DNA of 43,371 nucleotides from Cristatella mucedo (GCA_009760855.2 WPIO01000130.1:1107501-1150871), one strand, 5' to 3'; shown: positions 20,750 to 31,081, counted from the first letter of the stretch. Notes: generated from the sequence alone by a model not told the origin. Numbers and translations: made by a program.

Positions 20750-23110
20750 GTTGAGCAATCCATTAACAGCCAGGTCTGCACATTTCATGACATTGGAAAA
20801 GCTGGTTTGAGATCAACGCCGGTCAATCTTACCACCGTCGGTGGCGATGCAGATCGTGATCACCGGATGTCCTCCACGTAACTTGCGGTGCGCCTGCTCC
20901 CTCTCAGATCGGTGGTCTCGTTTACTATTCCTGTCACCTTGCGTACAAAATGTCGAACTTATCGGCGACAGCACTTTAAAAGCACATTGGCATAGACAAG
21001 TTTGAAATCTGTTTGTGGTGCAGTCTTGCTGATCTGCATTCAGAATCAGCGGCAGCCCTCGACACGCCTCACCGATCGGAGTGAACTGACCTCAGAATTA
21101 TATTCTGACCAGCATGCTCCGTTCATTCTATCGTATCCACAACGATTCCTTTCAATTTACAAAAGTCTTAAAAGATGCTGGTTCAAGCAAAGCTTGAACG
21201 TCGTTTCAAGACATCAGGGTCGATGCCATCTTGTCATATTCAAGAACTTCGAGTTTTACACTCAGAGCTTAAAAAAGCCAGGGCTTCTTTTCCCTCTGAA
21301 AGCTGAATTCCTGCCAGTCGGACCCTAAACGGATTATCAGACGAGGCTTCTTTGCACTGGATAAAGTGAGAGTTCCATGACTTCCCAGATGTTCTTGAGG
21401 CTCAATGCTGAAGTTTCAGACCTCTTTACTGAAAAATTGTGCATTCGTGCCTCCATAAGCCCCCTCCGGCAGCAATCACTCACAACTGTCTGGCTTCTTA
21501 AAAGTTTCCGATGTTTCTGCATACCCTTCCCAATAAGGTCTGGCAAAGAGCTCGTCAGACCTATACTATCATCTCTGTGAATGTTCAGAACTAAGGTTTT
21601 AATGCTTCTTTGGGAAGGGGTCGTCCAAAATTCCTTCAAATCAACAATTATTAGACCCACACACTTAAAAGCCTGAATTAAGCACAGAGGTGCGACATAT
21701 CTTAGTTTCCACCTCTTCCTTTCTTATTAAGATTCCTTGAAAACATTTTACTCAGTAGCTGGTTGAAGACATTGAAAAAGAATGAAACATCTCAAACATT
21801 TCAATCGGTTCAAGCCTCAACTCCTATGGTAACAGACATTCTACCGTGGCAGCGATCAATAATAATTATAATATTGTCACTTGATAAGCGGAATTAAGAG
21901 GTAATGTACTGCCCACAATACACTTTAAATCTGTCTCTACCACGGCGCACCATTTTCGTGATCTGATGTTCTGTTTGAACGTTGAGAGCAACGATCGGTC
22001 TGGCGGGCAAGCACTAACTTGGTTTACATCGTGCTTGTCTGATCGCATTCAATGTCTGTGGGCGTCAGGTCTCTCAAGACAGGTCACCTGTGATCCCTCA
22101 AATTGTCTGTCTCGGATTATTCTGCTATTCTCCATTATATAACCTCTGGAAAAACAATTGAAGCCATGAAGGATACTTTTATACTTTGCCGATGAGCTGT
22201 ATTGTCCATTCAAACCGTCGGAATATACTTGCAGCAACTATTAAACTGGATGCTTTGCCGCCAGCATTTCGATCGATGTCGAAACTTCTTCAAACTAAAT
22301 GGCGATAAATCTAATAGCTGCTCGTTGGACCTAAGTGTGTGGCTGAATTAAAAGCTTTGCCTCTAAAGGTGATGCCTTGGTGCGACCATCACCACGTGCT
22401 CGAAAATTTAGCGTGATATTGTTTTCGACAGCTGCCTAAAATTTTCACAAGCGCTTCATTCAGAAGACGACTGGCTGCTACAGAGGGCCATTCACGTCGA
22501 TCCCTATCCAAGATTGAGCTGTCTTCCACAGTGGCTGGCATTTTGCAACTATTGCTCCTTAGTTCTGTCCTCGACTTGATTATTGCAATATCACTTTTCG
22601 ACAGTCCTTCAAACGGGAAAGAGAGACTGTCACTAGGCCACTGCACGTTGACTCTATGAATATGGCTGCAAGGCTAGTCTTTCAAGACACTAGAGTTTGA
22701 GCAGCGTGTCCTCCCTTTGCTGAGAGCTAGGATGGATGCGGTTTGAGGCAACGGATGCAGAGCAGAGGTTTGCAGCTGACCCACAAGACCCGCGGCTAGG
22801 CTCCTTCATACCTAGCTGAACTGCTGCAGCAGTTTCAGCCTCTTCTATCCTCAGGTCCTCTGGACAATACCCAGTGTATTCTCAACCTTAGGAGCCGTTG
22901 GTGACAGAGAAGCTTTAGTCACGCAGATCTAAGACTGTGAGACTGCTGCAATTCATCATGACCTTCTCCCCTACTGCCGACTACCATCCTTTCAGCGGTC
23001 CTGGGCTGCTACTTCCATCTTCTCACTACCTCAACTGCTCTGACTCACTGCTTCCACTTTCTCTTTGTTTCAGGGCCAGTCCTGATGGCTCCTGAATCAC
23101 CGAAAGCCAC
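20750..23110 (+). mobile_element. Largest L2/CR1 LINE copy, degenerate ORF2
   Basis: Motifs occur in the order expected of L2 ORF2, but in shifting frames. The linker has ELTSELYSDQHAPF (21083, family DLTSLLDKHAPL) and LKKPGLL follows at 21268. WFTSCLSDRIQ lies at 22020-22052 (family WF.SYLSDR.Q) and VIPQIVCLGLF at 22090-22122 (family GVPQGSVLGPLLF). The RT active site reads YFADELYCPFKPSEY at 22182-22226, where YADD has become FADE. RNFFKLNGDKSN (22280) follows, then ARKFSVILFS (22398, family RNLGVIFDS). DYCN is at 22578, AARLVF at 22664, LRSSGQ at 22850 and RSFSHADLRL near 22905. Many stops, frameshifts and the changed active site show it is dead. No ATT tail was found. Its full-length relatives encode a protein that nicks DNA and copies its own RNA into the genome. 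Confidence 0.85.
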
Positions 23111-23229
23111 TAGGCCGTGAAGGTTTACACACAAACTCTAACAACAGCCACATAGTCTTTATGTTTTGTGGAGTTACAAATGGAGATACATTACCTGTTG
23201 CAAATTCTTCAGTGTTAGTGACGAAAACC

Positions 23230-23330
23230 ATGATGGCTCACTAGGTAGGTGCGCTTTCGACCTCGGGACCCGAAGGTCGTGGGTTCGTGTGGGGTATGGG
23301 TGATTCATCACTGCAGAAAACTGCAGCGAT
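23230..23330 (+). repeat. tRNA-derived SINE copy
   Basis: TGGCTCACTAGGTAGGTG at 23234 (A box) and GTGGGTTCGTGT at 23279 (B box, missing its AATCC end) form a tRNA head. The body CTGCAGCGATAGCC matches GCGATAGC of the copy at 762. It lies just downstream of the large L2 copy. No tail is visible. Confidence 0.6.
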
Positions 23331-24060
23331 AGCCTGGAGACCAGCAATTAACAGCTTAATTCTAAGCTACGGAAGGCTTAGTTTGAACTGGTTTGGTTAC
23401 AAATTATATGGCATTATGGGCGGTCAAGCTGTAAATACCACCAACGCAGTCCCTCCCCATCTACTGAAGTCTGGCCATACTGGAGCTTATTAAAGCATAC
23501 AGTCGGCCAAAGCAGCTGTACGGGACCATAGTCACAAGCATCCGATGCATGCAGACTGCAACATTAATGCAAGAACAATATGGCAACCTGAAAAGGGCTC
23601 CACTACCATACTTCATCCCATCCAACGTAATGCTAGTCCAGGAACCTCACCATGCAAACTAGCTGGGGCAAGCTGTCTGAATTATTAAACGTGAAGCCTT
23701 TTCATATTAAATGTATTTGGTACAGGCTGGCTGGCGGCATGAAGATTACAATAACTGCGACCGGGGCTGGGCGCAAGTATGAAATTCTACTCGACATGAT
23801 AAGTAGGCTCAAGTAGCAACGCTCCAACAGATACGATCATGCACATATTAAACCGATGATAGCAACAGGTATATAAGAAATATCGTTTCGTAAAAAAGCA
23901 TTTTCAACGAATTTTACAGGCAGAAGCTTCTTGCTCGACTCCTCAATTCTACCCCACGCCCACTTCGAGGCAGGAAGGCCTGATTCGCTCAGCAGCTGCC
24001 GCATGCACGGCCTGCAAGCAGCCAAAGCAGTCTGCAGCGACGAAGCACTATCTTAGTTGA
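23330..24060. other. No recognised gene
   Basis: Only short frames occur here, without recognisable motifs. Confidence 0.4.
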
Positions 24061-24069
24061 CTCTTATAA

Positions 24070-24456
24070 CGGGATAATGGTGTGCAAGCCGCGCTCAAAT
24101 TCGGACTGACGGCTGCCGCCACCACCACACTGCGCACCACCAAACACTACGTGCCATGCGACGGCGGGCAGCGGCTGATGTGGTTTTCGACGACTGCGCG
24201 CGCCTGCCCTGACAAGAACTGGCACATACTCGATACGCAGCGCACCGGTGTCGCCCACCATGACTGGAGGGCAAGGGGGGAACTGCCTGGCTCTGCTCTA
24301 GCTTGCTCACTGCTCAGCACCCCACGATCAGCCCAGCGCCTGCTCGCTGCCACTGGCATGCTCTCCTCCCTTCTGCGGTGGGAGTCGCGAGTGACTCTGA
24401 AACGCCCAGTCCTGGCAGAAAGCGGGACCTGGGACTCTGGACAGGTGGCAGCGTGA
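24070..24456 (+). CDS. Candidate coding frame in GC-rich island
   Basis: The frame is open from a stop at 24067 to 24456. It encodes ALKFGLTAAATTTLRTTKHY then VPCDGGQRLMWFSTTARACP and DKNWHILDTQRTGVAHHDW. Codons mostly end in C or G and the composition is natural for the first 65 residues. There is no in-frame ATG at the start, so it would have to be an internal exon; a clean acceptor is not visible. Overlapping minus frames (24147-24509) are also open. The function is unknown. Confidence 0.25.
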   Translation, partial: RDNGVQAALKFGLTAAATTTLRTTKHYVPCDGGQRLMWFSTTARACPDKNWHILDTQRTGVAHHDWRARGELPGSALACSLLSTPRSAQRLLAATGMLSSLLRWESRVTLKRPVLAESGTWDSGQVAA

Positions 24457-24459
24457 GCC

Positions 24460-25460
24460 AGCAGCAGGAGGGAGCCACACTCAGGCCGCCGCTGCTCAGC
24501 CTCAGCCACCTCGCCCTTGCCGGGAGCGTGTGGCGCGTGGTGGCACTGCCATCACCCCAGGGCCGGGGGCGTGCAGCTGTCTCAGGCAGGCAAGCAGCAG
24601 CGGCGAGGGCGCCTGGTGTAAGCCCGGTCACTGCTGATTGGCTAGCTAATTGTGAAAGAGCAACTGGACCTTCTCATCCGTCGGCTCCATTCTCAGTAAT
24701 GTTGGGTTATGCTGTCAATCTGCGTTGTAAGTGAGGCCGGCGAAGAACAGCTCTCATGACAGCGGGACTGACGAGTCACCCAGCCCGGGAGGCTAGGCGA
24801 AGCTTGGCGAGATCGCTGGGGAGCGGAGGCAGCGAGCCGCCCCCATCGCCTCCGCTGCCAGCAGTGACCCGACCTAATCATGTGAAGCCAGCAGCTCCTG
24901 GTGCGCCCTTGCTCTGTCGATGGCTGCGAATTGTTGATAGAATGATGTGGTCTACAACGTGGACCGTGGATAAAGTGCTCAAGTCATCAGCGGCTCTCTG
25001 CTGGCGGCAAGAAGCAGGTGTATGCAGAAATGCAACGAGCAGGGCCTGGTATTTTGGACTTCAGATCGACCGGCTGCCGTGCCACTGGTGGAGAGGGCGT
25101 GCGCCGCTATTACCTTTAAGCGAAGACATGACGAGCTCTTCGACGGAAAAGTTGATGTGAAAAGAAGAAGAAGAAGCTGACGTAGCGGCTAGCTGTGCTC
25201 TACTGATTGATTCTGATGATATACTGGTAATATACTGATTGATTGTGCTGATTCAGGCGCTCGGTAGGCGTTGGCAGCCAGTGACCGTCTTGGTGCAGCG
25301 TGGACCACAGTACTACACACCTTCTCGGCCCAGGAAGTGCTGCCTTCGACTCAGAGTGCCATGGAATCGGCAGCTGAGTCACATGAATGCAATGTTATCG
25401 GAACTGCAGCAGTAGCAGTGGCACTCAGAAGAAGAGGGAAGGCGCAGGCTGCTTGGCTAC
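24460..25460. other. GC-rich sequence, ambiguous frames
   Basis: Several frames on both strands (for example 24303-24734 and 24756-25160 plus, 24314-24631 minus) are open together, with no domain visible. A short GAA-rich run lies near 25160. Confidence 0.3.
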
Positions 25461-25463
25461 TGC

Positions 25464-25802
25464 GTGACAGCAGAGTCTGAGTCAGTGAGGACCTTGCCTA
25501 TGATGTCAGAAGCGCTGCAGCAGGAAGCAATTGCTGCCGCCATAATGCAGGTGGCAGCGAAAGGCTGCGGCGGTGACCAAAGCTGGCGCCCAGACAGCCC
25601 AGATCTCTCCGGCAGCGCCAGCTCTCCCTTTGCCACGACGCCTCCCGAGCAGGCCGGGCACTTCAGGCCTCAGCGCTTCCCAAATGGCGTCGATCAAGCC
25701 AGGAACGCCGGGTTACACCACCGCTGCCACTCGGTGTGTGGCCAGCGTCGACCAGTTGACAGGCTACCTGTGCTGAAAGTATACGAAGCACGTAGTCGCT
25801 GA
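25464..25802 (+). CDS. Candidate coding frame, unknown protein
   Basis: The frame contains MMSEALQQEAIAAAIMQVAA then KGCGGDQSWRPDSPDLSGSA and ends at TGA. The first two in-frame ATGs are at 25500 and 25503. The N-terminal part would form an amphipathic helix, and the middle is Pro/Ser-rich and probably disordered. A second plus frame and a minus frame are open over 25506-25776, so the coding frame is not settled. No family is recognised. Confidence 0.22.
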   Translation: MTAESESVRTLPMMSEALQQEAIAAAIMQVAAKGCGGDQSWRPDSPDLSGSASSPFATTPPEQAGHFRPQRFPNGVDQARNAGLHHRCHSVCGQRRPVDRLPVLKVYEARSR

Positions 25803-25906
25803 AATGCTCCACATTGTCACCCTAAAAGCCTGCCGAGATACAGTGGCGAGATCTCTACCAGCGCACCTGCGTGGTCAGTGACTCTATCAGGACTGGAGGA
25901 GCTTAC

Positions 25907-25927
25907 CCCTGGCGGCGGAATGCTGCT
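25907..25927 (-). other. Possible 21-base micro-exon
   Basis: On the minus strand GGCCTCCTGTGGTTTTCAG is followed by 21 bases encoding SSIPPPG in one frame, then GTAAGC. Both splice signals are good and the length is a multiple of three. Chance occurrence is plausible. Confidence 0.2.
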
Positions 25928-26473
25928 CTGAAAACCACAGGAGGCCAGCATGGCGGGCTGGCCACACCATACAGGCTGCGTGCTTTGGTCATTCTTCTTA
26001 TGACAGGAGCCATGCCTACTAAGTGTTGCCTTTGCCCTGTGGGTAGACCCAAGCGCCTCGTGGAATTTCTGCCAGGTATGATTAGGTCAAGGATCCTGGG
26101 CAACGTGTGCCGCGTCGTTGAGTTAAGCCGAGGAAGGTTAAAAAACCCACCTTGGAACAACAATTCTAGCGATGCGACTTTATTTCAATGAACCCTAAAA
26201 GTAGCATGGTCTCAATTGACTGAACAAGTAAAAGATTTGTATTCAATAGTTTTCACCATTGGACAACAGCTAACTAGAGCTGACTTGGATAGTTCTACGT
26301 CAGGTGGAAGCATACATCTACCCTGCAATAGCATAAGCTGCAATATATTTGTGGGCACCTACTAGTCAAAGAAGCGCTGTGGAGTTCCTCTGCATAACAA
26401 ACTGCTTGCTGACACGACCGGCAGTAATTCAGGTTGTGAGCGACTGACGACGTCATATTACTTCCCAACTCAC

Positions 26474-26488
26474 CCCCACTGTCTCACA
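26474..26488 (-). other. Possible 15-base micro-exon
   Basis: On the minus strand CTGCCATTTGCTTTCAG precedes TGTGAGACAGTGGGG, followed by GTGAGT, the consensus 5' splice site. The 15 bases could encode CETVG. It lies downstream of the better-supported 76-base segment at 26599-26674 on the same strand. Confidence 0.22.
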
Positions 26489-26598
26489 CTGAAAGCAAAT
26501 GGCAGCATGAACTCTGTGGAGCCCTGAGCACCAGGACGTCTCCAGGGAGGCGCCATGTCTATAGAAGGTTTGCACTCAGACAGCTCATCAATGCTCAC

Positions 26599-26674
26599 CT
26601 TGGACACTCTGGTTGCCCGGGTGGATTCACTATGGCAGCCAGTGTTGAAAGGTGACATTGTCTCTGGGTGATTG
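26599..26674 (-). CDS. Candidate 76-base internal exon
   Basis: On the minus strand CTGTCCTTGGCCTGCACAG (AG at 26676-26675) is a strong acceptor, and CCAAG|GTGAGC (GT at 26598-26597) a strong donor. Two frames are open: ITQRQCHLSTLAAIVNPPGQ and NHPETMSPFNTGCHSESTRA. Which is used depends on the neighbouring exons, which I cannot fix. The protein is not recognised. Confidence 0.3.
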
Positions 26675-26986
26675 CTGTGCAGGCCAAGGACAGGCCAGTT
26701 CCTGGCAATGCCTCACAGACTCTATAGTCGTCTGAAGGTCCGGACTAATAATAATAAAAAAATTTATATATGTATCAAGGAAAACAGCCAGATGGCCATT
26801 CAGCCATGGCTTCAAATTCAGACCACTACAGATGAGACTCTACCTTGTGTATCAGAAATAGCTGAGCTCTTCTTAGAAGTGTTCTATTCTCTGCCATTCT
26901 TATCCACTGCCAAACCACAGCTGAGGTCATTAGTGGAGGATGAAGGAACACAGTATGAGAGGCACTCTCAGATGGGAAGCCACAGT

Positions 26987-27214
26987 TTAGATTGTTAAAT
27001 GGGCAAAGGCATGGAGCCTAAGACAAACTGGAAGTTCTGCTCGATTAGCAAGCACCTGCAAGAAAGCAAGACCATGGGTATCAGGTACCACATCTGCACC
27101 AGAGACATCATTCTTGCTATTCTCATATACACGGTACGTTTCGGTCATCAGTTCACCAAGGTGCTGGTTTGCATCGAGAAAGTCGTAAAGGCTGCACATC
27201 TTTGCTGCCTGCAT
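26987..27214 (-). CDS. Unidentified 75-codon frame next to the Tc1 relic
   Basis: The frame reads MQAAKMCSLYDFLDANQHLG then ELMTETYRVYENSKNDVSGA and stays open to TAA. Composition is natural, acidic and helix-like, with no known motif. At 27056 there is TTGCTTTCTTGCAG, a strong acceptor, inside the frame. An exon could end before it or start after it. It directly follows, in another frame, the end of the transposase relic, so it may be transposon 3' flank or unrelated host exon. Confidence 0.22.
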   Translation of the reverse strand: MQAAKMCSLYDFLDANQHLGELMTETYRVYENSKNDVSGADVVPDTHGLAFLQVLANRAELPVCLRLHAFAHLTI

Positions 27215-27730
27215 GGCTGTCTGGCCTCACAACCAGCAGGCAAGAGGACGATGTTCTTTATGACTTCATGTATTCCCTTCAGGAGCTCAGTCAGCTTTCG
27301 GCAAACATCTGGGGTAACGTTGTCCACAAACGCCTAGGCTTAGCTAAAAAGCTGCTCCAGCAGATGCTATCAGCTTCAAGTGATCAACCTGTCCCACAGA
27401 TGCTCAATAGCGGGGTTGAAGATCGGGAGAATGAAGAGCTGGCCAACCAAGGACTCTGACACCATCTGAATCGGCTAATAACAGTTGTACTTTCAGCATG
27501 CTTGGATCATTATCCATTTGCCAAACGTAAGTCCTCTTACAGCTCTGTCTGGGGCATGCCAACATTTTCCCTGTCCTGAATTTCTTCCTGCCAACAATTA
27601 ATTTGGTGTCTCAGGTTCTCTGTGTGTTTCCTCCAAACCATTTTACACCTCCCTAACGAGCGTAGGTTTACCACAGCCGACTTTCAGGGTATTTTCAACG
27701 CCTTTCTTCGACAAGAGGCCTCCCTTGCAG
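27210..27730 (-). pseudogene. Tc1/mariner-like transposase relic
   Basis: On the minus strand, in order and across several frames, the following are seen. GLLSKKG (27700-27724) matches the PLLSKRN region and MVWRKHTENLRH (from 27641 down) matches YVWRKKNEEYHP. DNDPSM at 27497-27514 carries the second catalytic Asp (DNDPKH). GWPALHSPDLQP at 27413-27448 and, after a frameshift, AIEHLWDRLIT at 27379-27411 match WPSQSPDLNPIEHLW, including the third acidic residue. VTPDVCRKLTELLK at 27277-27318 matches the IPP.VC..LV C-terminus. The first catalytic Asp (DE motif) and the N-terminal HTH domain were not found, and several stops interrupt it. The family performs cut-and-paste transposition at TA sites. 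This copy is inactive, and no terminal inverted repeats were located. Confidence 0.8.
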
Positions 27731-27849
27731 TCACCGTGGGAACGCCGTTTACATCATCGGTCTGCTAGAATACTGCTCCAGTGTTAGCTGTTACAGCGGG
27801 CTTATTTCAGACCCCAGCTGTGGCCAATTTCGTTAATGATTGCCTTCCC

Positions 27850-28130
27850 CAGCCTTAAATAGCAGCTTCATCTTTACTAACTGTGATCTTCAAGAAAGGC
27901 TCAACAAGTGAGTGGGTGGGACACCCACCGATCACTTTGGACGAAAGTACCGCTCTGTGGGCACAATCCACTGTCGTAGCTTAGGTGCAAAAAGGGGTCT
28001 GGACTGATTTGCTCGACACTCAATTGATGCCAGAGCTGATGAAGCGCCCAGTGATTACAGTACTAAATTTAGTAGTTAACTGATTTGCTGTCGACCTTCA
28101 CAAGCCCTTGGAGGTCAAGTTACGGGTCTG
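27850..28130 (+). mobile_element. Possible N-terminal RT fragment of a LINE
   Basis: TVIFKKGSTSEWVGHPPITL (about 27880-27940) resembles the P.(Y/F)KKG...NYRPI.L motif at the start of non-LTR reverse transcriptases. FAVDLHKPLEVKL near 28090 could be the DL.KAFD motif. Stops intervene. It may belong with the L2 C-terminal piece that starts at 28640, or to another LINE. Confidence 0.35.
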
Positions 28131-28639
28131 CGGCAGATTCCAAATATGGCAATCTACCCAATATGATTCAACTGAACTGCAAGAAACATGTGCCAACCCG
28201 CCATTCAAGCAAGCCATCCATGACCTAAAAAAATAATTAGACATGCCACCAGTCTGCAAAATATTAGTTCAAGGACGTTTTGTTGTACAACCAGGAACAT
28301 TCTTCTTACTATAGCTCATTTCCTTAATTCAAGTAAATCCAGCAGGGCTAATATTTTATGGAGGCCCACAGGAGACAGCTACATTTGGAAGTTACTAGGA
28401 AAAACTAATAAGCAGTCGACTTCATATAAAAAAGTATAAGGGCCGGAAAAATGGTAAATATTCTGTAGACAGAGCATTCCATTTCAAGCTGGACATAACT
28501 AATTAAATCTGGGATACTTGAAATTTTCTGCAAGTAATTGTTCAGCTGCCAATATTCTTACTGTATAAAGTCCAAATCAACTTCTGCTCAAGCTCCTGAC
28601 ATACATAGGCATGCACGGTCCAACAAAGTTGGGATAAAA

Positions 28640-29070
28640 GATTGCATATGATGGAGAAGCTGAGATCTTACCTTAGCCAACTCATCACTGGTTCGCACAA
28701 ACCACATTCTGCAACGGAAGATTGCAATGCCGCTGGCTTCAAGCTTCCACGAAAACATTTGGCTTCTGCAGCTGTGGCGGGAGAATATGGTTACAGAGCT
28801 GGTTTTCAATCCCAGATGCTTCCTGCCGTTATCATTTCTATGAAAGAAACTTTTGGATCTTTGAAGTTTATCAACGATTCAAACAAAATTCTTCGCTGAC
28901 CTACAAGGCGAGCTACAGCTTGGCTCCTCCATACCTAGCCAAACTGCCACCCGTTTTCAACTGGTGCCGTTAGATTCTATCACGGTTATTAAATTAGCTG
29001 TTCCAATTTTCTGTGCTAACCGTTGTGAAAGAAACTTTTTGCTCTGGGTCCTCCATTTATTACAACTTGC
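28640..29070 (+). mobile_element. L2 LINE C-terminal RT fragment
   Basis: EDCNAAGFKLPRKHLAS (from 28717) matches DYCNALLAGLPRKHLA. In another frame LTYKASYSLAPPYLAKLPP (28896-28952) matches the F..YKAL.G.APPYL..LL motif. KETFCSGSS near 29027 could be GERSFS..AP. Order and spacing fit the L2/CR1 ORF2 C-terminus. Multiple frameshifts are present. Confidence 0.72.
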
Positions 29071-29367
29071 TAAATAATTCTTATGCAAGACAACTACTCT
29101 CTACTGAATATATAATCTTTCAATACATCCCTGAGCTCATAATTCTCACTAGACACCATCTTGACTTAGCTATGTATCACTTTCTCAATTATTGCACTCA
29201 GTCAGACTGTTGGCTAGAATTGATGATGGAAACTTCATGCTTTGAGTACACTACAAAAGAAAATGCCTGCAAAACTCCATTGCCCCTTTCCCACAGGAAG
29301 CTTCCATAGTCTGTGGCGCTTTGTCAGATTACATTGATAGAGTACGTTTTGAGGCCAGATGTGAAAA

Positions 29368-29600
29368 TATAATTAATAATGATAATAATAAATACATGTG
29401 TCTCAGAGAACTTAATCTCTCTGGAAATATTACATTTGCATACAAAGTAGAAATACAGTGAATGGTAAGTAAAATCAGCAAGCACCATAAACAAAATGAA
29501 TAAAGCCATGGTTTGGTTAGGAATTTTGACACATGCACAAGTTAACATGCAAACGTGGTTAGTAGCATACGCACATTTCTAGTTATGCTGTTCGCCCTGG
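29368..29600 (-). mobile_element. L2 LINE 3' end fragment (copy D)
   Basis: An AAT/AT-rich start (29370-29391, the inverted ATT tail) is followed by GAGAACTTAATCTCTCTGG, AAAATGAATAAAGCCATGG and CACATGCACAAGTTAACATG. All of these correspond to copy C. It probably extends to about 29850, but the coding part is not readable. Confidence 0.65.
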
Positions 29601-29869
29601 TTTCTACTGAGTTGGCGTAGCTCACACTATCATTTTAATGCTTTCAGCACAGAGGTGGAAACATCGAATTCAGTTACATTTTCAACATGCTTTCTTTCAA
29701 CGAAACTAAAAAATTGATTATAGTGTCTCAGCCGTTTTCTCACTTCAAACTTCAAGTATGGGGGAAAGTAGAGTAGCATGGTAGGATTAAGGCAGTCTAC
29801 ATAAGCAATCAACGGGTATTAATTAATTCTGGGCAATCGTCATATCAGTTTGCTGGCTGACCATGCTAC

Positions 29870-30880
29870 GACAATACAGGTAGATGAAGCAAGCTCTACC
29901 ATCATAATCTGTCATAGATGCATCCAGGATACAGTCCATACGATGTCTCAGCGTAGCCTGAAACGTGATAATACAAAGCATTTGCGACTGCTGCTCAGTG
30001 GTCCACCTTTATCAGATAGCAGCAGCACAGAAGTATACTGAAATGTCTCTAAGCAGAATAAATGGATCAACGTGACACCATTCGGAGACTATTGCGCTGC
30101 AATGCTGCTTCTGCGAACGAGTCGAGCCCAGCAGCAGCGCAAATGAGTTCCACTGCACGACAAGGGATGCCGCCGTCCCGACCTCAGGTCAGATGAACTG
30201 GTATTGTCACGATGTCATTTACATACGATAGTTTCATTGGAGACTGCCATTGTTTTCCGGAGGCTTACAATGGTCCGGTGTTTTTAAAAAAACTCATTTT
30301 CTTAAAGAAGAAGAGTCTGACCTCCCGTGTTGTGCTATTCTGATGCACCACCACCACATAACACATGTCCTCTGTCTTTCACACATCTCAATTGTTGCCC
30401 TGGGCTCTCACTTCAATCTTTAGTAAAGAAGTATCGACACGTTATCTATAGACGCCAGAAACGACAGCTGCAGAGCATCGAAACTTAAAATTAAAAGAAA
30501 AAATAAAAGTCAGTCAAATGGCGTCCTCCATATACAGGAAGATGGTGGCTGCCACTGAAGGCCAATTCAGGGACCACCGTTGTTTGACTCGAACCTGACC
30601 TGGATCTTAAAGTGTGGTCAAGATCCACAGGCCAGGTGAGCTCGAGATGAGGCAAGAGCATGGCTGTGAGGTGGCGGGCAAGACTGAAGCCACTTGGGCA
30701 AGCTGCAAGGCTGCCACTGTGCCATGCTACAGTTCATGAGCAGCCGGAAGAAAGCTAGACTCTAAGTGGCTGCTTTGCTGCGAGAACTGACCAGTGCGTA
30801 ACAGCCATCCCTTTGCCCAGGCTGTCAAACACTTTTGCTCCAAAGTACCTCCAATAAATTATTCACTCTGACTGTCTTGC
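29870..30880. other. No recognised gene
   Basis: Short frames only. TGACTCGAACCTGACC at 30587 is a B-box-like sequence on the minus strand without a convincing A box. Confidence 0.35.
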
Positions 30881-30897
30881 TCCCCATTGTGGCGAGA

Positions 30898-30945
30898 GTG
30901 GTCACAACGTTATTGGCGTGCTCAGATCTACAACGGCAAAAGCAG
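30898..30945 (+). CDS. Candidate penultimate exon (start uncertain)
   Basis: The segment ends in GGCAAAAGCAG followed by GTGAGA, a near-consensus 5' splice site. In the frame that joins openly to the next exon it encodes WSQRYWRAQIYNGKS. Upstream CTCTGACTGTCTTGCTCCCC offers a pyrimidine tract, with a weak AG at 30896-30897. The frame is closed by a TGA about 30 bases further upstream. The protein is not recognised. Confidence 0.35.
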
Positions 30946-30948
30946 GTG

Positions 30949-30950
<2 letters not shown>

Positions 30951-31007
<57 letters not shown>

Positions 31008-31039
31008 AAGAGAGAGAGGGAGAGAGAGAGAGAGAGAGA
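30951..31039. repeat. (ACAG)n then (GA)n microsatellite inside a candidate intron
   Basis: About 14 ACAG units (30951-31007) are followed by a GA run with one GGGA (to 31039). The array starts five bases after a consensus donor and ends about 40 bases before a consensus acceptor. It thus fills most of the 136-base candidate intron 30946-31081. Frames through it (DRQT or SVCL repeats) are not genes. Confidence 0.95.
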
Positions 31040-31081
31040 TATGTTGCCTACTTCTGACAATTCTCTTTGCTTTACTCGTAG

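Noticed and set aside
21181-21199. Hairpin GTTCAAGC-AAA-GCTTGAAC as a regulatory element
   Set aside because: It lies within the decayed L2 ORF2 and has no U-run; probably incidental.
21337-21660. 107-codon minus frame inside the large L2 copy
   Set aside because: It lies antisense to the LINE ORF2 region and is probably a shadow of decayed coding sequence.
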